From Microbulbifer sp. A4B17 (lineage in GTDB: Bacteria > Pseudomonadota > Gammaproteobacteria > Pseudomonadales > Cellvibrionaceae): a stretch of 64,000 nucleotides of DNA. This document shows positions 53,303-62,616 of the stretch, piece by piece; position 1 is the stretch's first letter; every line of letters begins with the position of its first letter. Both the position numbers and the translations under genes were made by a program. The notes beneath the pieces are model-generated. The model saw only the letters and a program-made list of their open reading frames with translations. It had not been told where the DNA came from and made no database searches. The stretch is taken from NCBI RefSeq assembly GCF_003076275.1, contig NZ_CP029064.1:1932501-1996500 (forward strand). Reading direction: 5' to 3'.

Positions 53303-53659
53303 CTAATGACCTTTAGTCAATTCAACCGGCCCATGATCATCACAGTGGTCACCGTGAACATGGTGTAGCCGGCCATTTACCAAGTAGTCAATATGGTCCC
53401 CGTGGGGTACCTGTTCATGTCCACAATTCTCGCCGTGAACATGCGAGTTATCATAGCCCCCAGCGATTGGATGGCATCCGTCTGGGTTACGAGTGCTGAC
53501 CTCTAAGACATGCTCATCATAATGGTCTTGATGGGCACGGTGTAGGCGGCCGTCATGGAGATAGCAGATATGATCCCCGTGCTGGATCGCGGTATGGCCG
53601 CAGTGGCTACCGTGAGTATGTGAATGATGCTTCACCTGTTGGCACTTGCTTCTGTCCAC
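53303..53659 (-). CDS. Histidine-rich metal-binding repeat protein
   Basis: This 118-residue protein starts at GTG 53659 with AGGAGG upstream. About a quarter of its residues are His, Asp or Glu. It contains two copies of a module at about 12-50 and 70-108: HxHxHGxxCGH, then HGDHxxYLxxGRLHxxHxDHxDxH. It has no signal peptide, so the protein is probably cytoplasmic and binds zinc, copper or nickel. Such proteins serve as metal stores or metallochaperones. The nearest regulator is the ArsR protein upstream. The specific metal cannot be told from sequence. Confidence 0.8.
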   Translation of the reverse strand: MDRSKCQQVKHHSHTHGSHCGHTAIQHGDHICYLHDGRLHRAHQDHYDEHVLEVSTRNPDGCHPIAGGYDNSHVHGENCGHEQVPHGDHIDYLVNGRLHHVHGDHCDDHGPVELTKGH

Positions 53660-53900
53660 GATAAACCTCCTGACTCATTGGTTCTTTTGTGAGCTATATG
53701 CGGCTAAATGCCTGTCTATTTGACATTATGGTCCCCGGCAGGGACCAGTCTCTTAAAAATTTAAGAACATCTGCGGGCAGTTTCCACATATGAATATTAA
53801 GTAGTGTTGAAAACTTGTCTGTTGCTGACTCTCAATCTTGATTCTTGGCATAAAAAGGGGATTTTGTGACTGTTTGTTCAAAAATGTCCATCAATTCAGT

Positions 53901-53916
53901 TTGCAATCGATTGCAA
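53901..53916. promoter_or_regulatory. LacI-type operator, upstream copy
   Basis: TTGCAATCGATTGCAA is a perfect 16-bp palindrome with the TGCAA-CG-TTGCA pattern of LacI/GalR operators. It lies about 133 bases before the TonB receptor start. Confidence 0.72.
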
Positions 53917-53967
53917 TTGCGATTTATAGTTAAAAAGACGGTGTCTTAAGTAGGGTTTGCAGTCTTT

Positions 53968-53984
53968 TTGCAATCGATTGCATT
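53968..53984. promoter_or_regulatory. LacI-type operator, downstream copy
   Basis: TGCAATCGATTGCA (53969-53982) repeats the core of the upstream site, with centres 67 bp apart. It is about 67 bases before the start codon. Two sites at this distance suggest a looped repressor complex. Confidence 0.72.
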
Positions 53985-54048
53985 CGCTTGATAACAATAT
54001 TACCGCAGCATCAGAACAGATAAGAATGACGATGAGAGGGAAGAGTTG

Positions 54049-56331
54049 ATGAGCAAGAAACCTTTGGCGCAGGCCGTATCCCTGGCCGCGCTCTCAGTTG
54101 GCTTTTGCGCATATGCCGCAGCCCAAGAGATTAGCCCTGAAAACGAAATGGTGATGGAAGAAGTTATCACCACGGGCACCCCCGGCGGTGCGGGCATGCG
54201 TAAGCTGGATGCCAGTTTTTCAATCACAACTTTAAGTGATGAGGAGATTAGCAAAGCCTCTCCTTCAAGTACTGCAGACCTGTTGAAGTCAGTTCCTGGC
54301 CTTTGGGTAGAGAGCTCCGGCGGTGTTTCTGGAGCTAATATTGATGTTCGGGGTTTTCCTGGCGGTAGTGATGCCCCCTTTGTAACGGTGTCCATGAATG
54401 GACTACCGCTATACCCAGCGCCGACACTCTCGTTCTTGGAAAACTCATCTCTATTCCGTGTAGATGAAACTATACAGCGAGTGGAGGCTTTGCGTGGTGG
54501 ACCCAATCCGGTTTTCTCCAATGGACAACCTGGTCTGACCACCAACTTTATCTTGAAGGAAGGCACAGAAGAGACAGAGGGGCGCTTTAAGTACACCCTC
54601 TCTGACTATGATCTGCAGCGGACCGATGCCGTGATGACCGGTAAGGTTTCGGATGATGTTTACTATATGGTTGGAGGTTACGTATCTTCTTCTCCAGGTA
54701 TTCGTGATGCGGGTTTCGATGCGGAGGAGGGACACCAGTTTACCCTGCACATCACTAAAGAGATGGATAATGGCAAAGCGGGTTTCTATATTCGGGATAC
54801 AAAAGATACCGGTACCTGGTATTTGCCCAATGCTGCATTTTTAGCAACAGACTACACCCAGGTAGGCCCCAGTAATCGCAAAGTTTCAGTACCTATCACT
54901 CAGGCTGATGGTAATGGTGGCTCAGAAACCACCTGGGAAACTTTCGACATGGGGGAAGGACGCGGCTGGAATGGCAATGTAGCCGGTGCTTATCTGGAGC
55001 TGGATCTGGGGAACGGCTGGAGTCTCACCGAACGCTTTGGATTAACTGCGGGTAACGCTGATACTTTGGGTTTTGTTCCTAACGGTTCGCCTGTATCAGT
55101 AAGTTCCCTTACAGATCAAACTGTAGTTACTGCGTCTGGAAATGAACTCAGCAGCGATACTCTGGTACAGCAGTTTGGTGCCTGGGTGGTGCGTAAAGAT
55201 ATTGAGGCTACGACAAATGACATCAGCCTGGCAAAAGAGTGGGATAGTTTTAAAGTAACAGCTGGTTATTATACCTCAAGCTGGGAAGTGGACGAATGGT
55301 GGTCACTGGGTAACCAGAAATACTACGTATTGGGCCAAGATGGGGAGCTGATTACCGGAACTGCAGATGGTTCTGAGCTTACCGGCGACCTTGCCTGTAA
55401 TACATCTGTAGATATCTCTACTTGTGATTGGAAGTATGATGTGGACGCCGTGGGCGATGCCCGTGAAAATGCTTTTTACCTCGCAGGCGAGTTCTACTTA
55501 GGAGACTTTACCTTCGACCTGGGAGTACGTTCCGCGAATCGCAAAACCAATTACTCTGTGGATCACGGTGAGCGTGACGGAAACTTCACCACCTATAAAG
55601 CCGATGAAGATGGCACTGCCTATACAGCGGCGGTGGACTGGGCATTTGCCGAAAATATGGGAACCTTCTTCCGTATCAATTCCGGCTTTAAATTTGCTGA
55701 CTTTGACAATTATCGCGAGTTTGGTGACAGCTTCCTGGCGGGATCTGACCTTGTGATCGATATTGACCAGTACGAACTTGGATATAAGTTACAAGAACAG
55801 GATTACTCTCTCTTCGCGACCCTGTTCTACAACGAAACCCAGGGTATGCCTGACTGTATTATTGGCAGCAGTACCTGTACTCGCTTGGAGACTGAAGCGC
55901 TAGGTCTCGAATTGGACGGCAAAGTTCATTGGGGAGATTTCACCTTTGGGTTAAATACCACCCTGCAAAAGCCAGAAATCACGAGTGGTGAGTATGAAGG
56001 CAATCAGGTTATGCGCCAACCAGAGTATCAGGTACGCCTGAGCCAGAACTATGATTTCACGCTGAATAATATTGATATGGCTGTGTATACTGACGTGAGC
56101 CGGGTAGGTGATCGTTTCAACGGCAGCAGTAACGAAGTAACCTTGCCAGCCTACACCAAAGTTGACCTGGGTGCAGTGGCCTATATCAATGATATTACTG
56201 TGCAGTTGGCCGTGGACAACTTGACTGATGAAGATGGTATTACTGAAGGAGATCCTCGCGATCCTCTAGCTTCTAATGTCCGTTATATATTGCCGCGCAA
56301 TATCAAGCTGAGCTTCGCATACGACTTTTAA
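54049..56331 (+). CDS. TonB-dependent receptor, probable sugar or oligosaccharide uptake
   Basis: From ATG 54049 (a TTG at 54046 precedes it; GAGGG upstream) the product has 760 residues, with a signal peptide ending about CAYAAA. A TonB-box-like EEVITTGTPGG follows. The plug at about 60-160 has ADLLKSVPGLWVESSGGVSG, NIDVRGFPGG and VEALRGGPNPVF. The barrel follows and ends SFAYDF. The plug ends with a GPNPVFSNGQPGLTTNFILK motif, as in the receptors for oligosaccharides in Xanthomonas and marine gammaproteobacteria. Two LacI-type palindromes upstream support control by a sugar, and no Fur site is seen. No LacI gene is in the window. A strong terminator follows. Confidence 0.85.
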   Translation: MSKKPLAQAVSLAALSVGFCAYAAAQEISPENEMVMEEVITTGTPGGAGMRKLDASFSITTLSDEEISKASPSSTADLLKSVPGLWVESSGGVSGANIDVRGFPGGSDAPFVTVSMNGLPLYPAPTLSFLENSSLFRVDETIQRVEALRGGPNPVFSNGQPGLTTNFILKEGTEETEGRFKYTLSDYDLQRTDAVMTGKVSDDVYYMVGGYVSSSPGIRDAGFDAEEGHQFTLHITKEMDNGKAGFYIRDTKDTGTWYLPNAAFLATDYTQVGPSNRKVSVPITQADGNGGSETTWETFDMGEGRGWNGNVAGAYLELDLGNGWSLTERFGLTAGNADTLGFVPNGSPVSVSSLTDQTVVTASGNELSSDTLVQQFGAWVVRKDIEATTNDISLAKEWDSFKVTAGYYTSSWEVDEWWSLGNQKYYVLGQDGELITGTADGSELTGDLACNTSVDISTCDWKYDVDAVGDARENAFYLAGEFYLGDFTFDLGVRSANRKTNYSVDHGERDGNFTTYKADEDGTAYTAAVDWAFAENMGTFFRINSGFKFADFDNYREFGDSFLAGSDLVIDIDQYELGYKLQEQDYSLFATLFYNETQGMPDCIIGSSTCTRLETEALGLELDGKVHWGDFTFGLNTTLQKPEITSGEYEGNQVMRQPEYQVRLSQNYDFTLNNIDMAVYTDVSRVGDRFNGSSNEVTLPAYTKVDLGAVAYINDITVQLAVDNLTDEDGITEGDPRDPLASNVRYILPRNIKLSFAYDF

Positions 56332-56363
56332 TCTCATGCCTCTCCCATAGGCTTCCAAGCTTT

Positions 56364-56394
56364 GCCGCACACTTCCCTAGTGTGCGGCTTTTTT
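56364..56394 (+). terminator. Intrinsic terminator after the TonB receptor gene
   Basis: GCCGCACAC (56364-56372) pairs perfectly with GTGTGCGGC (56380-56388) around 7 bases, followed by six T. Confidence 0.9.
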
Positions 56395-57529
56395 ATTGCC
56401 TGGAAATTTAGCCCTCAATCATTTTGCTTGAACATAAAAAATTTCACTGCTCACGATGGGGATTGTAGCCACTTAAATTAAATTTGGATTAAAACGAATA
56501 GTGGTTCTCATTGTTCAAGTCTAAATGTGAGTCATTACCTTTCCTGCTGCCGATAGTTGATCCTAGTAACTATGTAGGGGGGTAGGTAAGCTTTAAATCT
56601 ATAAAAGATAGAGTCTTTTATATTTCTATCGTGAAATATTGCTGAGTATGTATTACACATGTAACTCCGTTTATTGGTATCTGGAGGTGTGTCGTGCCTG
56701 TCCGAAATAAGAAAATGGTAAAGCCATTTTTATGTTTATACTTTTTTTGACTATCTCGGATAAAGCACACAAGGTGTAGATAGATGCTTAAAAGCCGCGA
56801 AATGAAGGTCAATATATTACGAGTTTTTACACTCCCAGCTCTGAGTCAAAAAGTTAAAGTATATAAATTACAGTTGGCTGAAAAGTATCCATATCTGTAG
56901 CTCTACGAAAAGTTTATTGTTGCTATGTAAGTCCTCAGTGAGAAAGTCAGATGGATATAAGAATCGGAAGTCTTAAGTTTGAAGATATTAAAATGAGTAT
57001 TACTTGCTAGATCGAAGATACTAGTAAAGCCTGTCGATTGATGTTGTTTAATATAATGACATTGCGCGAATATTCCGAGGAAGAAAGTTTCTGTTTGTAG
57101 GGAGATATTGCTACTTATATTTAAAGTTTTATGAGGTATCTATAATGAAGTGCAGTTGTACATGAACCCCATATCTTTACTGACGGATCATTGATAACAA
57201 ATTCGATTTTATTGGAATTGTTGGGTCTGATTGTACTGAAACTAGCGGCTTTAGACTAATCAAAATGATGTATTAAGATACTTTCGACAATTTGGCACCT
57301 AATAGATCTTTCGCGCGTTGAAATTAAAGATCATGCCATGTTTAAGGAGCAAATTTATCCTTAATATCTGACAAGACAGTCGATATATTTTTCTATGAAT
57401 ATTTTTTTCTAGTATGAAGCGCCTATACAAGTACTGCAATGGGTAGTTTCTGAGCTCCTATGCGGCAAGCCTGACAGAGGTTAGACAGGTAAGGCGCTTG
57501 CCTAACTTTCAACTAAAAGAGGGTTGCTA
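56395..57529. other. Long AT-rich region of over 1.1 kb without a convincing gene
   Basis: Base composition here is clearly richer in A/T than in the flanking genes, and all frames are broken by stops. Only a 64-codon frame on the minus strand (56618-56812) exists, with no ribosome site. No repeat, tRNA or terminator was seen. It may be decayed DNA or a long regulatory region for the dehalogenase gene. Confidence 0.45.
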
Positions 57530-58453
57530 ATGTCTATTGAACGATTAAGAACTCCAGAGGAGCGCTTTTCTGTATTGCCAGGTTTTCCTTATTGTCCTAA
57601 CTATGTTGATAGCCTGGAAGGTTATGATTCCATGCGCATGGCATATATCGATGAGGGGGAGCGGGATGCGGACACCACTTTTCTTTGCCTTCACGGAGAA
57701 CCCAGCTGGAGTTACTTATACCGAAAAATGATCCCTGTATTCGTTGAGGCTGGGCACCGTGTAATTGCTCCGGATTTGTTTGGATTTGGTCGCTCTGACA
57801 AACCGGTGAGAGAAGATGTGTACACCTTTAACTTTCATCGCAATAGCCTGATGCGCCTGATTGAGCACTTGGACCTGAAAAACATCACTTTGGTTTGTCA
57901 GGACTGGGGTGGACTATTGGGATTGACCCTCCCAATGGATATGCCGGGTAGATTTACTCGACTGTTAGTTATGAATACGGCTATTGCAGCGGGAGATGGT
58001 GCATCTGAGGGATTCTATCATTGGAGAAATTTCTCTATTAGCGTACCGGAAATCCCTGTGGGAGGGTTAATTGCCAACGATGCGCGATCAGAGGTCAATC
58101 TGTTCGATATAGTAGCCTATGATGCCCCTTTTCCCGACAATCGATATAAGGCTGGAGTCCGTCGATTCCCTTCAATTGTACCGGTTGACCCTGAAATGGA
58201 GGGTGTAGAACTGGGGTTAAGGGCTCGAGAGTTCTGGTCAAAGACCTGGAGTGGAGAAAGCTTTATGGCGATTGGAATGAGAGACCTTGTCCTAGGTGAG
58301 AAAGTGATGGAGATGCTTAGAGGTATTATAAAAGGCTGTCCAGAACCACTCAAAATTGAGGAAGGTGGTCACTTCGTGCAGGAATACGGTAAAGAAATCG
58401 CTGAAAAAGCACTCTGTCACTTCAAGCTCTCTTTAGCAGTTACTGAAAAGTAA
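57530..58453 (+). CDS. Haloalkane dehalogenase, DhlA-like (HLD-I)
   Basis: From ATG 57530, with GAGGG 7 bases upstream, the product has 307 residues, the usual length. The alpha/beta-hydrolase triad reads as Asp125 in CQDWGGLLGL, Asp252 in IGMRDLVLG and His281 in GGHFVQEYG. The HGEPSWSYLYRKM oxyanion/halide loop and Trp126 match DhlA. The Asp252 position after strand beta-7 is a hallmark of HLD-I enzymes, unlike HLD-II where the acid is a Glu after strand 6. These enzymes convert alkyl halides to alcohols. Other dehalogenase-pathway genes are not nearby. The natural substrate is unknown. Confidence 0.88.
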   Translation: MSIERLRTPEERFSVLPGFPYCPNYVDSLEGYDSMRMAYIDEGERDADTTFLCLHGEPSWSYLYRKMIPVFVEAGHRVIAPDLFGFGRSDKPVREDVYTFNFHRNSLMRLIEHLDLKNITLVCQDWGGLLGLTLPMDMPGRFTRLLVMNTAIAAGDGASEGFYHWRNFSISVPEIPVGGLIANDARSEVNLFDIVAYDAPFPDNRYKAGVRRFPSIVPVDPEMEGVELGLRAREFWSKTWSGESFMAIGMRDLVLGEKVMEMLRGIIKGCPEPLKIEEGGHFVQEYGKEIAEKALCHFKLSLAVTEK

Positions 58454-58464
58454 GGTTCAGCCAG

Positions 58465-58499
58465 TGCCGGGTCAGAATGGTCCCGGCATTTCTTTTTTT
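58465..58499 (+). terminator. Intrinsic terminator after the dehalogenase gene
   Basis: TGCCGGG (58465-58471) pairs with CCCGGCA (58482-58488), followed by a T-rich tract with seven T. Confidence 0.85.
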
Positions 58500-58565
58500 G
58501 TTAAATGACAAGTTGTATATTTGGAGGCGATATTTAATTTTAGTATTTATGAGTTCAACTAAATT

Positions 58566-58961
58566 ATGATCAAAGGAAGTTGTCACTGTAAGAGTATTCA
58601 ATTTGTAATTGACGAAGCGTCTTTGGATGTCCGTAGGTGCTATTGTGAAACGTGTAGGAAGTTGAGTGGAGCTGATTATTCAGTGGTAGCATTGGTTAGT
58701 AGAAGTCAGTTTGCAATGGTTGGCAAACGACAGAAACTTTCACAATATATTTCTAAGCCAGGGAAGACACAACATACATGCTTTGCACCGATCTTCGTTG
58801 AAGTAGAGTCGCAACCTGATCTTTGTCGTGTTCGACTGGGGTTACTTGATAACAGGCCCTCAGTAAATGTGTCTGGCCATATGTGGGTAAGTGAGATGCC
58901 TTCATGGTGTAAGATTGAAGATGAACTACCGATATACACTCATGATTACCCTGGGCGATAA
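58566..58961 (+). CDS. GFA (glutathione-dependent formaldehyde-activating/CENP-V) family protein with an altered zinc site
   Basis: The 131-residue product has the GFA N-terminus: IKGSCHCKSIQFVI and VRRCYCETCRKLSGADYS, supplying the first zinc-binding Cys set. The second set, normally FCxxCG, is here HTCFAPIFV with only one Cys, so one zinc site may be lost. Members bind glutathione adducts or are of unknown function. It is a single gene following the dehalogenase, from which it is separated by a terminator. Confidence 0.8.
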   Translation: MIKGSCHCKSIQFVIDEASLDVRRCYCETCRKLSGADYSVVALVSRSQFAMVGKRQKLSQYISKPGKTQHTCFAPIFVEVESQPDLCRVRLGLLDNRPSVNVSGHMWVSEMPSWCKIEDELPIYTHDYPGR

Positions 58962-59312
58962 GCAGAGGTTCGTCAGGGAATTAAGGTCTTCGGATAAGTG
59001 TTTGCCTACCGTATATTTACTTCCAGCCCCCTGAGATTCAATCCTTCAGTTATTTAAGCAGGTAGACCACTAAGATTTACCTGTAAGTATTTGCTAACCA
59101 GTATAATTGTATGCTGGTTGCATCTGGCCCAGGCAGAATTAATGATTAATGTTAATAGGGTATAGCAAGCGGCCGGATATATATTGCCTGGATGATAATT
59201 GGTATTATGAGCACTCATAGTGGACTTGTGTGAAGCCTGTTAGGCATAAAAGAGAGTATGAGTAATTGAGTATCCAGTTTCATGGGCAGGATTGTGGCGA
59301 GAGGACTATAAA
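58962..59312. other. Intergenic region
   Basis: About 350 bases with no frame of note; it holds the promoter of the esterase gene. Confidence 0.4.
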
Positions 59313-60437
59313 GTGAGATTTTTTCTGGTTTTATTGTTGTTGCTTTCTGTTGAAGCGCTTAGTGAGGTAGAGCATTTCCATGTAAGCTCAGAAAATCTTG
59401 GGGAAGAAGTCACTGTTAGAGTATCACTACCAGATACCTATCACCACTCCAGTAGCTTTTCTTATCCTCTTTTGGTGATATTGGATGGTTCGACACAATT
59501 CAATCATATGGCATCTAGTGTGCATTTTTACAGCACATATGCGGTTATACCTGAAATGATTGTTGTAGGAATAAGCACTCAAAAGCGACTTGCGTATTTT
59601 ACTCACACTGAGCCAAAAGCTTACGCTGGCCGCTCTGGGAAAGCTGATTTGTTGACTAGCTTCTTGCAGGAGGAGCTCTCAGAAATTTTAAATAAGAAGT
59701 TTCGAATTGCTCCTTATTCTATAATCTCAGGTCATTCACTTTCCGGACTATATACCAGTTACCTTGCCATTCATGGTAGATCTGATTTTGATGCAGCAAT
59801 TTCTATTAGCCCTAGCTTATGGTGGGATAATTCTGTGCTTGTACAGGAGTATAAGGATAACCATTTAAGTAAAAGTGAGAGGCCTTTTAGATGGTTTTTG
59901 AGTATGGCAAGTGAGCCAAATGAAATGCCGGAAGCTTTTAATGCGATGATTCATGCCTTAAATGGCGAACCAAGACCGAAACTATATTTTTCTCATGCAG
60001 AATTCCCCGATGAGACGCATGACAGTACACCACTGATAGGGAATGCAAAAGGATTGCAAGCGATTTTTTCTGGTTGGAATGCCGTGCCTGAAGTTGATGT
60101 CATGCCCCTAATTGAATTAAAGGAGTTCTATAAATCCAAAGTTGACGAATACGGTTTCCTCTTCCCTTTGTCTGTACACCAGTATAATGTCTATGGGCTT
60201 AAGGCCGCCTATGAAGGGAAGCCTGATTGGGGGGTTGAGATTCTAGAACAGGGTACTAAGGATTTCCCCAATTCTGAGATTTTGTGGGATAGTCTGGCAA
60301 CTGCATACAGGTTGAATAGTAAACTAAAGAACGCAATGGATGCCTCAGAGCGCTCACTCAAATTGGCAGAGGAAACAGATTCAATCTTTATCAATGAAAT
60401 AAAAGCTCAGAATATACAGCTTAGGGCCTTACAGTAG
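59313..60437 (+). CDS. Exported alpha/beta-hydrolase (esterase D/IroE type) with C-terminal TPR-like part
   Basis: From GTG 59313, with AGGA upstream, the product has 374 residues; an ATG-like TTG upstream is less likely. The signal peptide is VRFFLVLLLLLSVEALS. The esterase fold follows with LLVILDGSTQF and the nucleophile Ser142 in SGHSLSGLYTSYLA, then SISPSLWWDNS, and a His in FPDETHDSTPL. The C-terminal part at about 290-370 has helical-pair repeats (WGVEILEQGTKDFPNSEILW, AYRLNSKLKNAMDASERSL) like TPRs. Related enzymes include siderophore esterases IroE/Fes and carbohydrate esterases. The substrate is unknown. Confidence 0.82.
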   Translation: MRFFLVLLLLLSVEALSEVEHFHVSSENLGEEVTVRVSLPDTYHHSSSFSYPLLVILDGSTQFNHMASSVHFYSTYAVIPEMIVVGISTQKRLAYFTHTEPKAYAGRSGKADLLTSFLQEELSEILNKKFRIAPYSIISGHSLSGLYTSYLAIHGRSDFDAAISISPSLWWDNSVLVQEYKDNHLSKSERPFRWFLSMASEPNEMPEAFNAMIHALNGEPRPKLYFSHAEFPDETHDSTPLIGNAKGLQAIFSGWNAVPEVDVMPLIELKEFYKSKVDEYGFLFPLSVHQYNVYGLKAAYEGKPDWGVEILEQGTKDFPNSEILWDSLATAYRLNSKLKNAMDASERSLKLAEETDSIFINEIKAQNIQLRALQ

Positions 60438-60589
60438 GGTATTCTCTGCTCGATATATGATGTTTTCAGGGAATATATTAGCCAATGCCAGCACAAAATA
60501 TTTGAGGGTGTGGAATTGCAACATACCTTATTTAAAAACTTCAATTCCTTTGTTTATGTAGAGTTGTAGCTTCTATTTGAGAGTTTAAA

Positions 60590-61495
60590 TTGGATATTAA
60601 AGACAGTCACGGAATTGCCCTGACTATTTTAGCAATGCTTTGCCTGGCTGGTATGGATGCAACAGGCAAGATACTCGTACAAGACTACCCCATTGTTCAA
60701 ATACTGGCGGTTCGTTTTGCTATATTTTTCTTCATTGTTTTAGTCATAGCGAGATTAAAGGGCGATTTGGGAAGCATTCGAAGTGGCATATTTGGCACTC
60801 AGTTACTGCGCTCTATCGTTTTGACTCTCGAGGTTTCAGTATTTATCTTTGCTTTTAGTATTATGCCTTTGGCCGATGTGCATGCTATCGCAGCGATGGC
60901 ACCTTTAATTGCTATATTAATGGCCGGATGGTTCTTAGGGGAGGAGATAGATTCCAGGAGTTGGATGAGTGTTACAATTGGGTTTATAGGGGCTCTTATT
61001 ATTATTCGGCCTGGGCTGGGAGTAATGAGTTGGCAAAGTTTGATACCAGTCTGTGGGGCCATCTTATGGGCTGCGTATCAAGTCCTTTCTCGTCGTGTGT
61101 CACACTTTGATAGTCCCGACACAACGGTTTTCTACACCGCTTCTATCGGCCTTATAATTTTTGGTGGGTTAACCCCTTTTTATTGGGTCGAGCCGTCAGT
61201 CACGGGTTGGCAATTATTGATCTTTAATGGGTTCTTAGGAGCTACGGGGCATTATTTACTGATTAAGGCGCTAGCACTTACTCCAGCTTCGATTTTACAG
61301 CCCTTTAGCTATGCTCTGCTATTTTGGGCCATCATTATTGGCTTTGTAATTTTTGATGAGTTACCTGACGGAATGACTTTATTTGGCGCTATCGTAATAT
61401 TGGCGGCAGGAGTCTATGCTTCAGACCTAGGGCGTAAATTGATGGGTTCCTCACCCATTGACCCTGCAAAGGGAGAACGTGAGGTTGAACATTAG
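60590..61495 (+). CDS. EamA/DMT family transporter
   Basis: The 301-residue product starts at TTG 60590 and has ten hydrophobic helices in two five-helix repeats. The first EamA unit spans about 7-135 (GIALTILAMLCLAGMDATGK, ADVHAIAAMAPLIAILMAGW), and the second spans about 150-285 (WQSLIPVCGAILWAAYQVLS, LTPASILQPFSYALLFWAII). DMT proteins export or import amino acids, nucleosides or metabolites. Substrate unknown. A terminator lies downstream. Confidence 0.9.
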   Translation: MDIKDSHGIALTILAMLCLAGMDATGKILVQDYPIVQILAVRFAIFFFIVLVIARLKGDLGSIRSGIFGTQLLRSIVLTLEVSVFIFAFSIMPLADVHAIAAMAPLIAILMAGWFLGEEIDSRSWMSVTIGFIGALIIIRPGLGVMSWQSLIPVCGAILWAAYQVLSRRVSHFDSPDTTVFYTASIGLIIFGGLTPFYWVEPSVTGWQLLIFNGFLGATGHYLLIKALALTPASILQPFSYALLFWAIIIGFVIFDELPDGMTLFGAIVILAAGVYASDLGRKLMGSSPIDPAKGEREVEH

Positions 61496-61570
61496 CAAAG
61501 TCGATGGTTTAAAATTCTTTTGTAAAGAGTATCCTATGGATATGTGATACTGATTTTGACTCTATAACTT

Positions 61571-61598
61571 AGTGGCGCAATAATTAAACGCCACTTTT
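61571..61598. terminator. Bidirectional terminator between the EamA gene and the convergent hydrolase gene
   Basis: AGTGGCG (61571-61577) pairs with CGCCACT (61589-61595), followed by four T on the plus strand. Confidence 0.75.
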
Positions 61599-61647
61599 AA
61601 TTATATTGTTGGTTAAGTGTTAATTAAGATAGATGTAAAAAAAAGAC

Positions 61648-62571
61648 CTAAACCGCTTTCTTCTTCAAGTGACCACTTTCAACCCAATTAACTATTAAAT
61701 CTATATAGTCTTGACCCGCATCTTCTGAAGAGAAATGAGATGCATTGTCAAATATAACCAGTTTACTGTTGGGTATATGTTTAGATATGAGCTTCGCATT
61801 ATCGACCAAAACAAATGGGTCCTGCTTACCCCAGGTGATTAATGTCGGAACTTTGATGTCTTTAAGTCTCTTCTCTATCCAAGGTAACTCTTTTGAGTAT
61901 GTACCAAAGAAGCTAATTGCACATTTGTGGTTATGGCTGTTAAAGCAGATGTCATAGTATTCTTGAATGGCGCGCTTACTTGGCTTGTAGGTGTGATAAC
62001 CATCTTTGATTGCTGTCAAGAAATTAGTTTTCATTACCGGTTTCCTGTTTAATCCTTTGGCTAGCCAGCGAATAAATGGTGACTTGATTACTGTCATCAG
62101 GATAGGCGAGAGTTTCGGTGGATAGGTGCCGGGGCCATCAAAGATATTTAAGCTCAAGAATCGTTGCGGGTGGTTAATAACAGCAGTCAACGCAATAGGT
62201 ACTCCAACATCTGGACCTACCAGGTGGGCCTGCTCAATACTGAAGTAGTTCAATATTTGAACAAGGGCTTCACTCAAGTTACCTGGGGCCATATCTCCTT
62301 CTTCTGCTTTTGATAGACCAAAACCGGGAATATCGATGGCTAGTACATCAAACTTTTCACTAAACGCTTCGATGGAAGATTCCCACATCCTAATACTTTG
62401 TGGGAGGCCGTTGAGCAGTAACAGGGTTGGTACTTGTGGTTTTTCTTTGCGCAGAAAGCGAACACTGTATTTCCCAACAGAGACAAACTGAGGCGAAAAT
62501 GGATCTTCAGTGGTCGTCGGATTGTCGGTAACGTACTGGGTGAGTGCTTTGTTCAAGAGGGCCTGTGTCAT
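61648..62571 (-). CDS. Alpha/beta-hydrolase with an Asp nucleophile (epoxide hydrolase/dehalogenase type)
   Basis: This 307-residue protein has the canonical fold: LLLLNGLPQSIRMWESSIEA in place of the usual HG-containing oxyanion loop, then AIDIPGFGLSKAE. The nucleophile elbow is LVGPDVGVPIAL with Asp121. The acid Asp251 is in ITWGKQDPFVLV and the His is 279 in DNASHFSSED. Asp nucleophiles occur in epoxide hydrolases and haloalkane dehalogenases; the loop lacks the HG-Tyr pattern, so the reaction is uncertain. It is divergent from an HxlR regulator. Confidence 0.8.
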   Translation of the reverse strand: MTQALLNKALTQYVTDNPTTTEDPFSPQFVSVGKYSVRFLRKEKPQVPTLLLLNGLPQSIRMWESSIEAFSEKFDVLAIDIPGFGLSKAEEGDMAPGNLSEALVQILNYFSIEQAHLVGPDVGVPIALTAVINHPQRFLSLNIFDGPGTYPPKLSPILMTVIKSPFIRWLAKGLNRKPVMKTNFLTAIKDGYHTYKPSKRAIQEYYDICFNSHNHKCAISFFGTYSKELPWIEKRLKDIKVPTLITWGKQDPFVLVDNAKLISKHIPNSKLVIFDNASHFSSEDAGQDYIDLIVNWVESGHLKKKAV

Positions 62572-62616
62572 AAGTGGGTTTTTATCTATGTCAGTCTGTA
62601 TGCGATGGAAGATTGG

